Source: Paracoccus sp041927875
Lineage (GTDB): Bacteria; Pseudomonadota; Alphaproteobacteria; Rhodobacterales; Rhodobacteraceae
Reading direction: 5' to 3' (one strand)
DNA: 64,000 bases
Assembly (NCBI RefSeq): GCF_041927875.1
Contig: NZ_JBHFHN010000003.1
Below are positions 45,273-53,775 of this stretch, one piece after another; the stretch's first letter is position 1; every line of letters begins with the position of its first letter. The notes beneath the pieces were generated by a model that saw nothing but the letters and a program-made list of their open reading frames with translations, was not told the DNA's origin and searched no databases. Made by a program: the position numbers and the translations under genes.

Positions 45273-45408
45273 CGTTGTTCCCCTTCGCTTCCCGCATCGC
45301 GCAGCGTTACGCGCAAGTTCCCGCCAGCCCCGAACCTGGATCGACGCCCAGAGCTACAACCCGACAGCCAGGATGTCGCCCCCCGGTCCGTGAGGTTTGC
45401 GCGTAGCG

Positions 45409-46515
45409 TCACAGCCGCACCTGCGGGGCGATCTTCTCGCCCCGTGCGCGGGCGCGGCGGCGGATCATTTCCGCATAGCGGATCGCGGCGGCAACGGCGC
45501 GGTAATGATCGCGGCGGATCTCGGCGCCGATCTCGACACTGGCGTAGATGGCCCGGGCGGTGGGCGGATCGGACCGGATCGGCACGCCGTTTTCGGCGGC
45601 GATCGCGCGAATGCGGGCCGCCATCGCATCGACCCCCTTGGCCACGCAGACCGGCGCCTGCCCGCCGCCCCGCTGCCATCGCAGCGCGACGGCGTAGTGG
45701 GTGGGGTTGACGATCACCACATCGGCGCGCGGCACGTCGGCCAGCATCCGGTTGGAGGCGATTTCGCGCGCGCGCTGTTGCCGTTGCCCCTTCATATGCG
45801 GGTCACCTTCCGAGTCCTTGAACTCGTCGATCATCTCTTGTCGGCTCATCCGGTTGCGGCGGATATGTTCGAAATACTGCCACAGATAGTCGATGGCGGC
45901 GAAGGTGATCGCGGCGATCAGCACGATCATCAGAAAGTCATGCAGGATTGCGGTCATCGCAACCATTCCGGCGGGCACTTCGGCCTGCTGGGCGGTCATG
46001 ATCTGACCCAGACGCCCGCGCAGAATCTGAAACAGGACAATCGACACAACGGTCATCTTGACCGTGCTTTTGCCGAACTCGAACAGGCCGGTTCGGCCGA
46101 ACTTCTGCCCCGCTGCGGCGATCGGGTTGATGCGGTTCAGCTTGGGGGTCAGCTTGTCGGGGACAAAGATGAACGCGCGCTGCGCGAAAAGCACGGCCAG
46201 AACCGCCAGCATCGGGCCCAGAACCCAAGGCGCCGCCGCACCGGCCACGCGCGCCAGCAGCCCGCCCGTCAATGCGTTGCCGCCCCCCAGCATCAGCGTG
46301 CCCAGCCGGTCGGGATCGGCCAGCATCTGCCGCAGCGCGCCGCCCATAGCCATCAACGTCAGCCCGCCAAAGCCGCTGAACACCACCATCAGCCCGCCAT
46401 AAGAGGCCGCGACGGACAGGTCCGCGGATTTGACGATCTGCCCCTGCTTGCGCGCCTTTTCCAGCTTTTGCGGGGTTGGCTCATGTTCCTTTTCGGTATC
46501 GTTGTCCTCGCTCAT
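45409..46515 (-). CDS. flhB: Flagellar export switch protein FlhB
   Basis: Component of the flagellar type III export gate that switches substrate specificity from rod/hook to filament. The 368-residue protein begins with the conserved charged stretch (DNDTEKEHEPTPQKLEKARKQGQ). It has four membrane helices, and the autocleavage NPTH in VVIVNPTHYAVALRW at about residue 272, followed by APVCVAKGVDAMAARIR. Its start overlaps the stop of fliR in ATGA. It is an intact family member with the expected length. Confidence 0.95.
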   Translation of the reverse strand: MSEDNDTEKEHEPTPQKLEKARKQGQIVKSADLSVAASYGGLMVVFSGFGGLTLMAMGGALRQMLADPDRLGTLMLGGGNALTGGLLARVAGAAAPWVLGPMLAVLAVLFAQRAFIFVPDKLTPKLNRINPIAAAGQKFGRTGLFEFGKSTVKMTVVSIVLFQILRGRLGQIMTAQQAEVPAGMVAMTAILHDFLMIVLIAAITFAAIDYLWQYFEHIRRNRMSRQEMIDEFKDSEGDPHMKGQRQQRAREIASNRMLADVPRADVVIVNPTHYAVALRWQRGGGQAPVCVAKGVDAMAARIRAIAAENGVPIRSDPPTARAIYASVEIGAEIRRDHYRAVAAAIRYAEMIRRRARARGEKIAPQVRL

Positions 46516-47276
46516 CGCGCGCCCGCGAAGGGGTCAGCCAGAAGCGCGACCAGTCCCTGATGCCAAAGCGACAACCCGGCAGGCACCGCCAGCACCAACA
46601 TTGCCAGCCCGCCCAGCGTCAAGGCCGGCGCGCCGATCATCGACACCATCAGCTGCGGCATGGCGCGGTTGATCGCGCCCAAAGCGACGTTATAGATCAA
46701 CGCCGCGATGACAAAGGGCATCGACAGTGACAGCGCCATGGCAAAGGCGCGCGCTACCTCGGCCACGCCCCACCCCCGGATGTCGCCCGCGGCCGGCAGC
46801 GCTCCCTGCGGGATCGCGGCGTATGAGGCGATCAGCGCCTCGGCCAGCGACAGGTGCAGGCCCATGGCAAAGGCCAGGGCGATGCCGCCCATGGTCAGCA
46901 GATGGCCAGCGGCGGGCTGCGGCTCGCCCGCCGCGCCGCCGAACATCTGCGCAAGCGATGTCGACTGCGCGATGATGGCGCCCGCGATATTCAGCACCAG
47001 AACGAACAGCCGCAGCACCAGGCCAAAGGCCAGCCCGGTGACCGGCTCGGCAGCCAGGCGCCAGACCGAGACATCCTGCGGCATCGGATCGACCGCTGGC
47101 GCGATGGCGGCCGAAAAGGCAAGCGACGCCGCCAGACGCACGCGCACCGGGATCGCCGCCTCGCCAAAGCCGGGCAGCACCAGCATGGCGGTGCCGACGC
47201 GCAGGAAGACCGCGCCGTAAAGCATCCACAGGCCGATCACCTGATCCATCATGGTACGGGCCAGATCGGGGGTCAT
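46512..47276 (-). CDS. fliR: Flagellar export gate protein FliR
   Basis: Integral membrane component of the export gate, 254 residues with about five or six hydrophobic helices. The GFGEAAIPVRVRLAASLAFSAAIAP segment and the PVITGL-like loop (here AEPVTGLAFGLVLRL) are the usual FliR features. Start and stop overlap flhA and flhB respectively by four bases. The order flhA-fliR-flhB is typical of Rhodobacteraceae. Confidence 0.93.
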   Translation of the reverse strand: MTPDLARTMMDQVIGLWMLYGAVFLRVGTAMLVLPGFGEAAIPVRVRLAASLAFSAAIAPAVDPMPQDVSVWRLAAEPVTGLAFGLVLRLFVLVLNIAGAIIAQSTSLAQMFGGAAGEPQPAAGHLLTMGGIALAFAMGLHLSLAEALIASYAAIPQGALPAAGDIRGWGVAEVARAFAMALSLSMPFVIAALIYNVALGAINRAMPQLMVSMIGAPALTLGGLAMLVLAVPAGLSLWHQGLVALLADPFAGAR

Positions 47277-49345
47277 GCCGCCACCGTCCCGACCAGGGCC
47301 GGGCGCGCCTCGAAGCCGATCTCCTCATAGCTGAGGACCGGCATGGCGATACCCTTGGCCGCCAGCATGGTGCGCAGGAATCGCCGTCGCCGGGCCGAGG
47401 TGATCAGCGCGGGCTGCGTGTCATTGGCCATGGCCTGCGCCAGACGCTCGGACACCGACTGCGACAGCCGGTTGAACCGCTCGGGCGGCAGCGCGACATC
47501 GGTCTGCCCGCGGTCACCGTCGATCTGATAGGTTGTAAAGATCTCCTCCCATTCGGGGGCAAGCTGGATCAGCGGCAGGCTGCCATCTGCGCGCTTGAGG
47601 CCCGCGACGATCTGAAAGCCCATGCGCTGACGCACATGTTCGGCGGTCGCCTCGGGGCCGCCGATGCCGCGCGCCTCGGCCATCGCCTCAAGGATCAGCG
47701 GCAGGTTGCGGATCGACACGCGCTCCTCCAGCAGCAGCTTCAGCACGGCGTGCAGCGCATCCATCGGCACCTTGTCGGGGATCATCTCGTCCAGCATCCG
47801 GCGGTTGGCCTCGGTGCGGGCGGGGTCAGACATGTTGATCTGCTCATCCAGAAGGCGCCGCAGGCCGCGCAGGCTGAACAGACGGCCCAGGTTGGTCTTG
47901 ACGACCTCAAGCAGATGCGTGGCCAGCACCTCGGCCGGGCCGACGACGGTCGCGCCCAGCATCGCTGCCTCCTCGGTCGCGTCGGGCGCGATCCAGCGGG
48001 CTGGGGCGCGATAGACGGGTTCATCCACGTCCTCACCCGGCGGCAGTTGCGCCCGCGTCTCGCCACACAGCGCCAGAACGCGGTCGGCCTGAACGCGGTC
48101 CTGCGCGACCTCGACCCCCTGGATGCGGATGCGATACCCACCCGAGGGCAGCGCGGGATCGTCGGTCAGGCGGATCTCGGGCAGGATCAGGCCGAACTGC
48201 ACCGCGACATGGTTGCGCATGTTGCCGATCCGCGCGTCAAGGCCGGTCGCGGGGTCCAGCACCATGCTGACCAGATCTGGGGCGAACTCGACATGCAGTT
48301 CATCCAGATCCAGCGTGTCGCCCATCGACCGAGGCTTCGGCGGAGGCGCATCGCTGGCAGGCGTGTCCGTATCAGGCGCACCAGGTTTCTGCCGCATCCG
48401 CCAGGCCGCCAGCCCAAGCGCCACGGCCCCCAGCATGAACGGCGTGAACGGCAGGCCGGGAACCAGAGCAAAAAGCGCCATCAGCACGGCAACCGTCGCC
48501 AGCGCCGCCGGGTGCTTGCCAAGTTGCGCGAACAGATCCTTGTCGGTCGACCCCTTGGCCCCGCCCCGCGCCAAAAGCAACGCCGCCGCGACCGAGATGA
48601 TGACGGCGGGAATCTGGCTGACCAGACCGTCGCCCACGGTCAGGATCGCATAGGTCTCCAGTGCCTGACCGATGGGCATCCCGTGCATCACTGTGCCGAC
48701 GATCAGGCCCATGACAAAGTTCAGCCCAGTGATCATCAGCCCGGCCACGGCGTCGCCCTTGACGAATTTCGACACACCGTCGAGCGAGCCGAAGAACGTC
48801 GTCTCGGCCTGTTCGCGTTCGCGCCGGGTGCGGGCCTCGGCGTGGTCGATGGCACCGGCATTCATGTCGCTGTCGATCGCCAGTTGCTTGCCGGGCATTG
48901 CATCCAGGGCAAAGCGGGCGCTGACCTCGGCCATGCGACCGGCGCCCTTGGTGATGACGATGAAGTTCACGATCATGATGACGCAGAACACGACCAGCCC
49001 GATCAGCAGGTTGCCGCCCATGACGAAGGCGGCGAAGCCCTCGATCACCTCGCCCGCGGCATGGGTGCCGGTGTGGCCATTGCCGATGATCAACTTGGTC
49101 GAGGACACGTTCAGCGCCAGCCGCAGCATCAGCGAGGCCAGGAGCAGCGTCGGGAAGGCCGAGAAATCCAGCGGCCGTTCGATGAACAGCGTCACCGTGA
49201 AGATCAGGATCGCACTGGCGAATGAGGCCGACAGGCCGACATCCAGCACCCAGGCGGGCATCGGCAGCACCATCATCACGATGATCGCCATCAGCCCGAC
49301 CGCCAGCATGATCGTGGCGCGGGGCAGGCTGTCAAAGGCTGGCAT
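47273..49345 (-). CDS. flhA: Flagellar export protein FlhA
   Basis: Major gate protein and chaperone-docking platform of flagellar type III export. The 690-residue product has an N-terminal set of eight helices with the FHIPEP-type signature region (VITKGAGRMAEVSARFALDAMPGKQLAIDSDMNAG), then a cytoplasmic domain from about 320. That domain includes DVDEPVYRAPARWIAPDATEEAAMLG and ends in SYEEIGFEARPALVGTVAA. It overlaps the murein-lytic gene upstream by 14 bases and fliR downstream by four. Length matches the family. Confidence 0.95.
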   Translation of the reverse strand: MPAFDSLPRATIMLAVGLMAIIVMMVLPMPAWVLDVGLSASFASAILIFTVTLFIERPLDFSAFPTLLLASLMLRLALNVSSTKLIIGNGHTGTHAAGEVIEGFAAFVMGGNLLIGLVVFCVIMIVNFIVITKGAGRMAEVSARFALDAMPGKQLAIDSDMNAGAIDHAEARTRREREQAETTFFGSLDGVSKFVKGDAVAGLMITGLNFVMGLIVGTVMHGMPIGQALETYAILTVGDGLVSQIPAVIISVAAALLLARGGAKGSTDKDLFAQLGKHPAALATVAVLMALFALVPGLPFTPFMLGAVALGLAAWRMRQKPGAPDTDTPASDAPPPKPRSMGDTLDLDELHVEFAPDLVSMVLDPATGLDARIGNMRNHVAVQFGLILPEIRLTDDPALPSGGYRIRIQGVEVAQDRVQADRVLALCGETRAQLPPGEDVDEPVYRAPARWIAPDATEEAAMLGATVVGPAEVLATHLLEVVKTNLGRLFSLRGLRRLLDEQINMSDPARTEANRRMLDEMIPDKVPMDALHAVLKLLLEERVSIRNLPLILEAMAEARGIGGPEATAEHVRQRMGFQIVAGLKRADGSLPLIQLAPEWEEIFTTYQIDGDRGQTDVALPPERFNRLSQSVSERLAQAMANDTQPALITSARRRRFLRTMLAAKGIAMPVLSYEEIGFEARPALVGTVAA

Positions 49346-50081
49346 CGGCGCCCCCTTGGGCCAGCGGCGTGCCGCGCCGACCGATCAGCGCCATCGGCAC
49401 CAGCGACCCCATCTGCCCAACATGGCCGCGTTGCAGCAGCGGATAGTCATTGACGCGTGGCGACACCGCCATGTCGGCAGGGTTGACCGAGGCCAGCCGC
49501 ACCGGGCCGCCCATCGGCAGGTCAAGCCCCGGCCCATCAGCCACCCTGCCCTGCGCCGTGGCGCGATGTTTGGTAAAAAGCCCCGCATATTTTTCGGCCA
49601 AGGCGGGGGTGCGGGAATGGTAAAGCCCGGCCGCCCCCTCCCACGAGCCGGCCTCGGCGTAAAGCTGCGACAGGAATTGCGCGGCATAAAGCGCACCGGC
49701 CAGCGGGTCGAACATCGCGTCCGGGCTGGCGAAATGCTGGCCGTGCCAGCGGTGGTTCAACTGGAAACAGCCGATATCAAAGCTGCGCGCGCCGCGGGCC
49801 TGCGCCTGCTGCACGAAATCAAGCGCCGCCTGACGGCTGTCGAACCAGGCGCCCTTGCCCTCCATGTTGACGGTCCAGGGCCAGGCGTCAAAGCGGCCCT
49901 CGCGTTTGGTGCCGGTTTCGGTCAGCGCGATGCCCAGCAAGACATCCTCGGGCACGCCGGTTTGCGCGGCGGCTTGGCGCGCCGCCATGTGGCACAGCGC
50001 GGCATCGCCCGCCTGCACGGCCCCCGCCAGGGCCAGCCAGAGGCCCAGCATCACGCGCCAAAATCCCAACCATCTCTTCAT
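49332..50081 (-). CDS. SLT-domain lytic transglycosylase of the flagellar operon
   Basis: Exported 249-residue protein with a signal peptide (VMLGLWLALAGAVQA). The SLT fold shows the catalytic Glu in GIALTETGTKREGR (about residue 53), then ARGARSFDIGCFQLNHRWHG and AAGLYHSRTPALAEKYAGLF. The C-terminal 70 residues are Gly/Pro-rich. As first gene of the flhA-fliR-flhB transcript, it probably opens peptidoglycan for the flagellar rod. No motility function is proven. The leader upstream holds a CtrA-like site and a GANTC site. Confidence 0.82.
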   Translation of the reverse strand: MKRWLGFWRVMLGLWLALAGAVQAGDAALCHMAARQAAAQTGVPEDVLLGIALTETGTKREGRFDAWPWTVNMEGKGAWFDSRQAALDFVQQAQARGARSFDIGCFQLNHRWHGQHFASPDAMFDPLAGALYAAQFLSQLYAEAGSWEGAAGLYHSRTPALAEKYAGLFTKHRATAQGRVADGPGLDLPMGGPVRLASVNPADMAVSPRVNDYPLLQRGHVGQMGSLVPMALIGRRGTPLAQGGADASL

Positions 50082-50098
50082 TCTGAAGCCCGGACAGC

Positions 50099-50145
50099 GA
50101 ATCCCTGCTTCCGGTGCTAACAGTCAGAGGTTGAGGCAAGGTTAA
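50099..50145 (-). promoter_or_regulatory. CtrA-like site plus GANTC site before the flagellar operon
   Basis: TTGA-GGCAAGG-TTAA at 50131-50145 (minus strand TTAA-CCTTGCC-TCAA, then CC) differs from the CtrA consensus TTAA-N7-TTAA at one base. It lies 50-64 bases before the operon's first ATG. A CcrM site, GAATC, is at 50099-50103 between it and the gene. CtrA control of flagellar genes is established in Rhodobacterales; binding here is inferred. Confidence 0.45.
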
Positions 50146-50155
50146 CCCGCGCCGG

Positions 50156-51361
50156 TCAGCCCGACAAAGCCGCGCGAAGGCCATCGAAAAGATGCGCGGG
50201 GCCGGGCGCCAGCGGGATCAGATCGGCTTGCAGCGCGTGATAGATGTCGGGCTTGCCGATGAACTGGTGCGCAGCGGGGCGGCCCGCCTCATCCAGTTCG
50301 GGGAACCAGCCGCCGCGTTCGGCATCGATCAGATGCGCCTGCGCGAAATCCCACAGCCGCGCATACCAATCCGCATCGCCGGGGCGCGGGTCGAGGCGCA
50401 AGAGGCTGGCCACCGCCCCGATCGCCTCGGTCACCGGCCACCAATAGCGGTCGCGCACGGCAGGCGCGCCGCCACGGCCCAGCGTGTAGACCAGCCCGCC
50501 ATCGGCCCGCCAGGCGTCCCTCAGCGCGGTCTGGATCAGCGCGCGGGCGCGGTCGGGCGTGCCGTCATCGGGGCGGCCCGAAAGCACCCAATGCTGGAGG
50601 GCCAGCCGCGCGATTTCCAGCGAATGTCCGGGCGTGGTTCCGGCCGGGCGAAACATCGGGTCGCCGCGATAATCGGGATCGATCTGCCAGTCGGCGGTGT
50701 AATGTTCCGGCAGCCGCCAGCCCTGCGCAGGGGCCATGCGGGTCACGAAAAAATCCAGGATGCGCCCCGCCTTGTGCAGGAAATCCGCGCGGCCCGTGGC
50801 CTCATGCGCGGCCAGCAGGGCCTCGGCGCCGTGCATGTTGGCATTCATGCCGCGATAGCTTGAAAACGGCTGCCAGTCGCGGCGGAACTCATCCGCGAAA
50901 AGGCCCCGCTCCTGATCCCAGAAGCGATCGGTCAGCACGCGGTCGGCAGCGTCGATAAGCCGCGCGGCATCGGGATGGCCCACCTGCGCAGCCGAGGCCC
51001 CGGCCAGCAACACGAAGACATGGCCGTAAGCCAGCTTGTCATCGCGCGCCGGGCCCTGCGCGTCGAAGGACCAGTAAAATCCGCCGTGATCGGCGTCGCG
51101 GTGGCGGGTCCACAGCGCGGCCATACCGGCGTCGATGATCGCATCCGCGCGCGGCGCGTCCAGAAGGCGGCCCAAGGCATAGGCATGGATCAGCCGGGTG
51201 GTGGTGTGCAGCTCTTGCCCGGTGTCAGGCAGCGGCGCGCCGTCGTGATCCAGCACCGCAAAGCGGCCGTCAGGGGTCAGGCTGGCGGCAAAGAATCCCA
51301 ACTGCCGCCGGGCATCGGCGATCAGGAAGGCGCGGTGGTCGGGGCTGTCGATCATCTGCAT
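50156..51361 (-). CDS. AGE-family sugar isomerase/epimerase
   Basis: A 401-residue (alpha/alpha)6-barrel protein of the N-acylglucosamine 2-epimerase family. Visible blocks are HTTTRLIHAYALGRLLDAP, HGGFYWSFD, YRGMNANMHGAEALLAAHEATG (active-site His), TPGHSLEIARLALQHW and RYWWPVTEAIGAVASLL. The family includes aldose-ketose isomerases that interconvert mannose and fructose, as well as epimerases and cellobiose epimerases. Position next to a ROK repressor and a fructose/mannose-type ABC transporter favours a mannose isomerase role. It starts 12 bases after the ROK gene on the same strand. Confidence 0.86.
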   Translation of the reverse strand: MQMIDSPDHRAFLIADARRQLGFFAASLTPDGRFAVLDHDGAPLPDTGQELHTTTRLIHAYALGRLLDAPRADAIIDAGMAALWTRHRDADHGGFYWSFDAQGPARDDKLAYGHVFVLLAGASAAQVGHPDAARLIDAADRVLTDRFWDQERGLFADEFRRDWQPFSSYRGMNANMHGAEALLAAHEATGRADFLHKAGRILDFFVTRMAPAQGWRLPEHYTADWQIDPDYRGDPMFRPAGTTPGHSLEIARLALQHWVLSGRPDDGTPDRARALIQTALRDAWRADGGLVYTLGRGGAPAVRDRYWWPVTEAIGAVASLLRLDPRPGDADWYARLWDFAQAHLIDAERGGWFPELDEAGRPAAHQFIGKPDIYHALQADLIPLAPGPAHLFDGLRAALSG

Positions 51362-51373
51362 CGGCGGACCCTA

Positions 51374-52528
51374 TCAGCCGCGATCCGACCGGGCCAGAGG
51401 CAAGGCGAAACCGCCGCCAAGCGGGCCGAAGCCCTCGGCCAGCGGCAGCGCAGCGGCCCCCAGACTGCGCGCCGCGCGGCCAAGGGTACCCTCGCGCAGG
51501 ACCGGCGGGTGCAGACCGGCCATCGGCAGCGCGGCCATCGCCGCGCCGGTCGCGGCAACCAGATCGCGGCGCAATGCGGCGGGCATCGCACCGTCGATCA
51601 CCACCGCCCCCAGATCGACCACCGCGGCAGCGGTCACGGCGGCAAAGGCGATCGCCCGCCCCGCCTCTGCCGCCCAGGCGGCGGCCAGTTCGGGGGGCAC
51701 GTCCCAGGCGGCATCGTCGCGCGGCAGCACCCGGCCCAAGCGTGCCTCAAGAGTGGAAATGGACGCAAGATCAAGCAGTTGCCTGATGCGCCCGCCCGCA
51801 TCCGGCACCGGCATCGACCCCAATGCACCGGCGTTACGATGCGGACCCATCCGCAGGCGGCCATCCAGCACCAGCCCGCCACCGCCGAAATGGCCGACAT
51901 AGACATGCAGGAAATCGGCGGGCAGATCCGCGGCACCGAACATCAGTTCCGCCCCGCAGGCACAACTGGCATCGTTTTCGACCAGCACCGGCAGGCCGGT
52001 CGCGGCGGACAGCGCGGGGGCGGGGTCGATGTCGCGCCAACCCTCCATCCCCGCGCCCCAATCCCACAGAAAGAACGGCATCGCCACGCCCAGACCCATC
52101 AGCCGGTCGCGCCGATCTGGGGGGATCAGTTGCGCGAGATCGGGCAGCGCGCGCTGCAGAAAAGCCAGCACCAGATCGGGCGTCGGCATGTCATAGATCT
52201 GGCTGCGCTCGCCCACCAACTGCCCGGCAAAATCCAGCAGCGCCAGTTCGGTGCTGCGCCGCCCGATCTTCAGCCCGGCGAACCACGCGCCATCCGGCCG
52301 CAGCGCCAAGGGCCGCGACGGCTGGCCCACCTTGCCGCGCACCGGGTCGCCGTCGTCCAGATACCCCCCCGCGATCAACCCGCGCGAGATATTGGTGACC
52401 GCCTGCGCCGACAGCCCCGTCAGCCGCGCCAGATCGCTGCGCGGCAGCGGACCAAAGGCGCGGATCAGCGACAGGATCAGCCGTTCGTTATGCCCCCGGA
52501 TGCCCGCGGGCGAGGTTCCAAGCTGCAT
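51374..52528 (-). CDS. ROK-family sugar-responsive repressor
   Basis: A 384-residue transcriptional regulator. The N-terminal winged helix (SLIRAFGPLPRSDLARLTGLSAQAVTNISRGLI) is followed by a ROK/ASKHA sugar-binding domain from about residue 85, with the family ENDASCAC-like block (VLVENDASCACGAEL) and VYVGHFGGGGLVLDG. Only one of the usual zinc cysteines is obvious. It matches the position of FrcR in rhizobial frc loci. The ATG at 52528 has a GGGAGGA ribosome site. An inverted repeat at 52551 lies just upstream, between this gene and the divergent ABC operon. Confidence 0.87.
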   Translation of the reverse strand: MQLGTSPAGIRGHNERLILSLIRAFGPLPRSDLARLTGLSAQAVTNISRGLIAGGYLDDGDPVRGKVGQPSRPLALRPDGAWFAGLKIGRRSTELALLDFAGQLVGERSQIYDMPTPDLVLAFLQRALPDLAQLIPPDRRDRLMGLGVAMPFFLWDWGAGMEGWRDIDPAPALSAATGLPVLVENDASCACGAELMFGAADLPADFLHVYVGHFGGGGLVLDGRLRMGPHRNAGALGSMPVPDAGGRIRQLLDLASISTLEARLGRVLPRDDAAWDVPPELAAAWAAEAGRAIAFAAVTAAAVVDLGAVVIDGAMPAALRRDLVAATGAAMAALPMAGLHPPVLREGTLGRAARSLGAAALPLAEGFGPLGGGFALPLARSDRG

Positions 52529-52550
52529 GACGATCCTCCCCTCCGGCATT

Positions 52551-52567
52551 AATCAACAGAATTGATT
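52551..52567. promoter_or_regulatory. Inverted repeat between the ROK gene and the ABC operon
   Basis: AATCAA-CAGAA-TTGATT is a perfect six-base inverted repeat with a five-base spacer, 23 bases upstream of the ROK start and 77 bases before the binding-protein gene. It is one of few A+T-rich spots in the region. Likely operator for the ROK repressor acting in both directions. Confidence 0.6.
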
Positions 52568-52643
52568 TATTGACAAGCGGCGATTCGACATGTTTCCTGC
52601 CTGTCAACCGGCGGGTGGGACCGCCGTGATGAGGAGGACCATC

Positions 52644-53666
52644 ATGACCACGAAACACCTGCTGCGCGGGCTTTTGACCGGTGCCGCGCTGATGGCGACG
52701 GCTGCCGCTGCCCAAGCCGCCGACAGCGCCTGTCTGATCACCAAGACCGACACCAACCCGTTCTTCGTCAAGATGAAGGAAGGCGCGACCGCCAAGGCGG
52801 CCGAGCTGGGGATCGAGCTTAAATCCTATGCCGGCAAGGTCGATGGCGATCACGAAAGCCAGGTTGCGGCGATCGAGGCCTGCATCGCCGATGGCGCCAA
52901 GGGCATCCTGATCACCGCGTCCGACACCAAGGCGATCGTCGATCCGCTGAAAGCCGCGCGCGATGCTGGCCTGCTGGTGATCGCGCTGGACACGCCGCTG
53001 GACCCGATCGACGCCGCCGATGCGACCTTTGCCACCGACAACTTCCTGGCGGGCGAGATGATCGGCAAATGGGCCGCCGCGACCATGGGCGATGCCGCCA
53101 AGGACGCCAAGATCGCCATGCTGGACCTTGGCATCTCGCAGCCCTCGGTTGACGTTTTGCGCGACCAGGGCTTCCTGACCGGCTTCGGCATCGACGTGAA
53201 AGACCCCGCGAAATGGGGTGACGAGGAAGACCCGCGCATCGTCGGCAACGAAGTCACCGCCGGCAATGAGGAAGGCGGCCTGAAGGCGATGGAGGCCCTG
53301 CTGGCCAAAGACCCGGCGATCAACCTGGTCTATACGATCAACGAACCCGCCGCCGCCGGTGCCTATGAGGCGCTGAAGGCCGTGGGCCGTGAAAAGGACG
53401 TGCTGATCGTGTCGGTCGATGGCGGTTGCCCCGGCGTGCAGAACGTCAAGGACGGCGTGATCGGCGCGACCTCGCAGCAATATCCGCTGGATATGGCCGC
53501 CAAGGGCGTCGAAGCGATTGCCGCCTTTGCCAAGGACGGCACCAAGCCCGCCCCGACCGAGGGCAAGGACTTCACCGATACCGGCGTCCAGCTGATCACC
53601 GACAAGCCCGCCGCCGGTGTCGACTCCATCGACAGCGCCAAGGGTGCGGAACTGTGCTGGGGCTAA
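52644..53666 (+). CDS. frcB: Fructose/mannose-type ABC transporter, sugar-binding protein
   Basis: Periplasmic sugar-binding protein of 340 residues. It has a signal peptide ending near residue 26 (AAAAQAADSACLITKTDTNPF), and a type I binding fold with DGDHESQVAAIEACIADGAKGILITASDTKAI, the hinge TNEPAA-like (here TINEPAAAGAY) and VSVDGGCPGVQNV. It closely resembles rhizobial FrcB, which carries fructose, mannose and ribose. The ATG at 52644 follows GAGGAGGA. A hairpin downstream (53717) may make it the most abundant product of the operon. Confidence 0.88.
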   Translation: MTTKHLLRGLLTGAALMATAAAAQAADSACLITKTDTNPFFVKMKEGATAKAAELGIELKSYAGKVDGDHESQVAAIEACIADGAKGILITASDTKAIVDPLKAARDAGLLVIALDTPLDPIDAADATFATDNFLAGEMIGKWAAATMGDAAKDAKIAMLDLGISQPSVDVLRDQGFLTGFGIDVKDPAKWGDEEDPRIVGNEVTAGNEEGGLKAMEALLAKDPAINLVYTINEPAAAGAYEALKAVGREKDVLIVSVDGGCPGVQNVKDGVIGATSQQYPLDMAAKGVEAIAAFAKDGTKPAPTEGKDFTDTGVQLITDKPAAGVDSIDSAKGAELCWG

Positions 53667-53716
53667 GCCCCCGGCCATGGGCTTGACCTGACCCAGCGTC
53701 AGGCATGACCATCAAG

Positions 53717-53744
53717 GGGGGCGGCCGCGCGCCGCCCCCTTCTT
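53717..53744 (+). terminator. Intra-operon hairpin/attenuator after the binding-protein gene
   Basis: GGGGGCGGC (53717-53725) pairs perfectly with GCCGCCCCC (53731-53739) around a CGCGC loop and is followed by TTCTT. It lies between frcB and frcC. This placement is typical for partial termination that keeps binding protein in excess over permease. Confidence 0.7.
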
Positions 53745-53775
53745 GCAACCCGCCGGTATGGAGAGGACACCGCCC

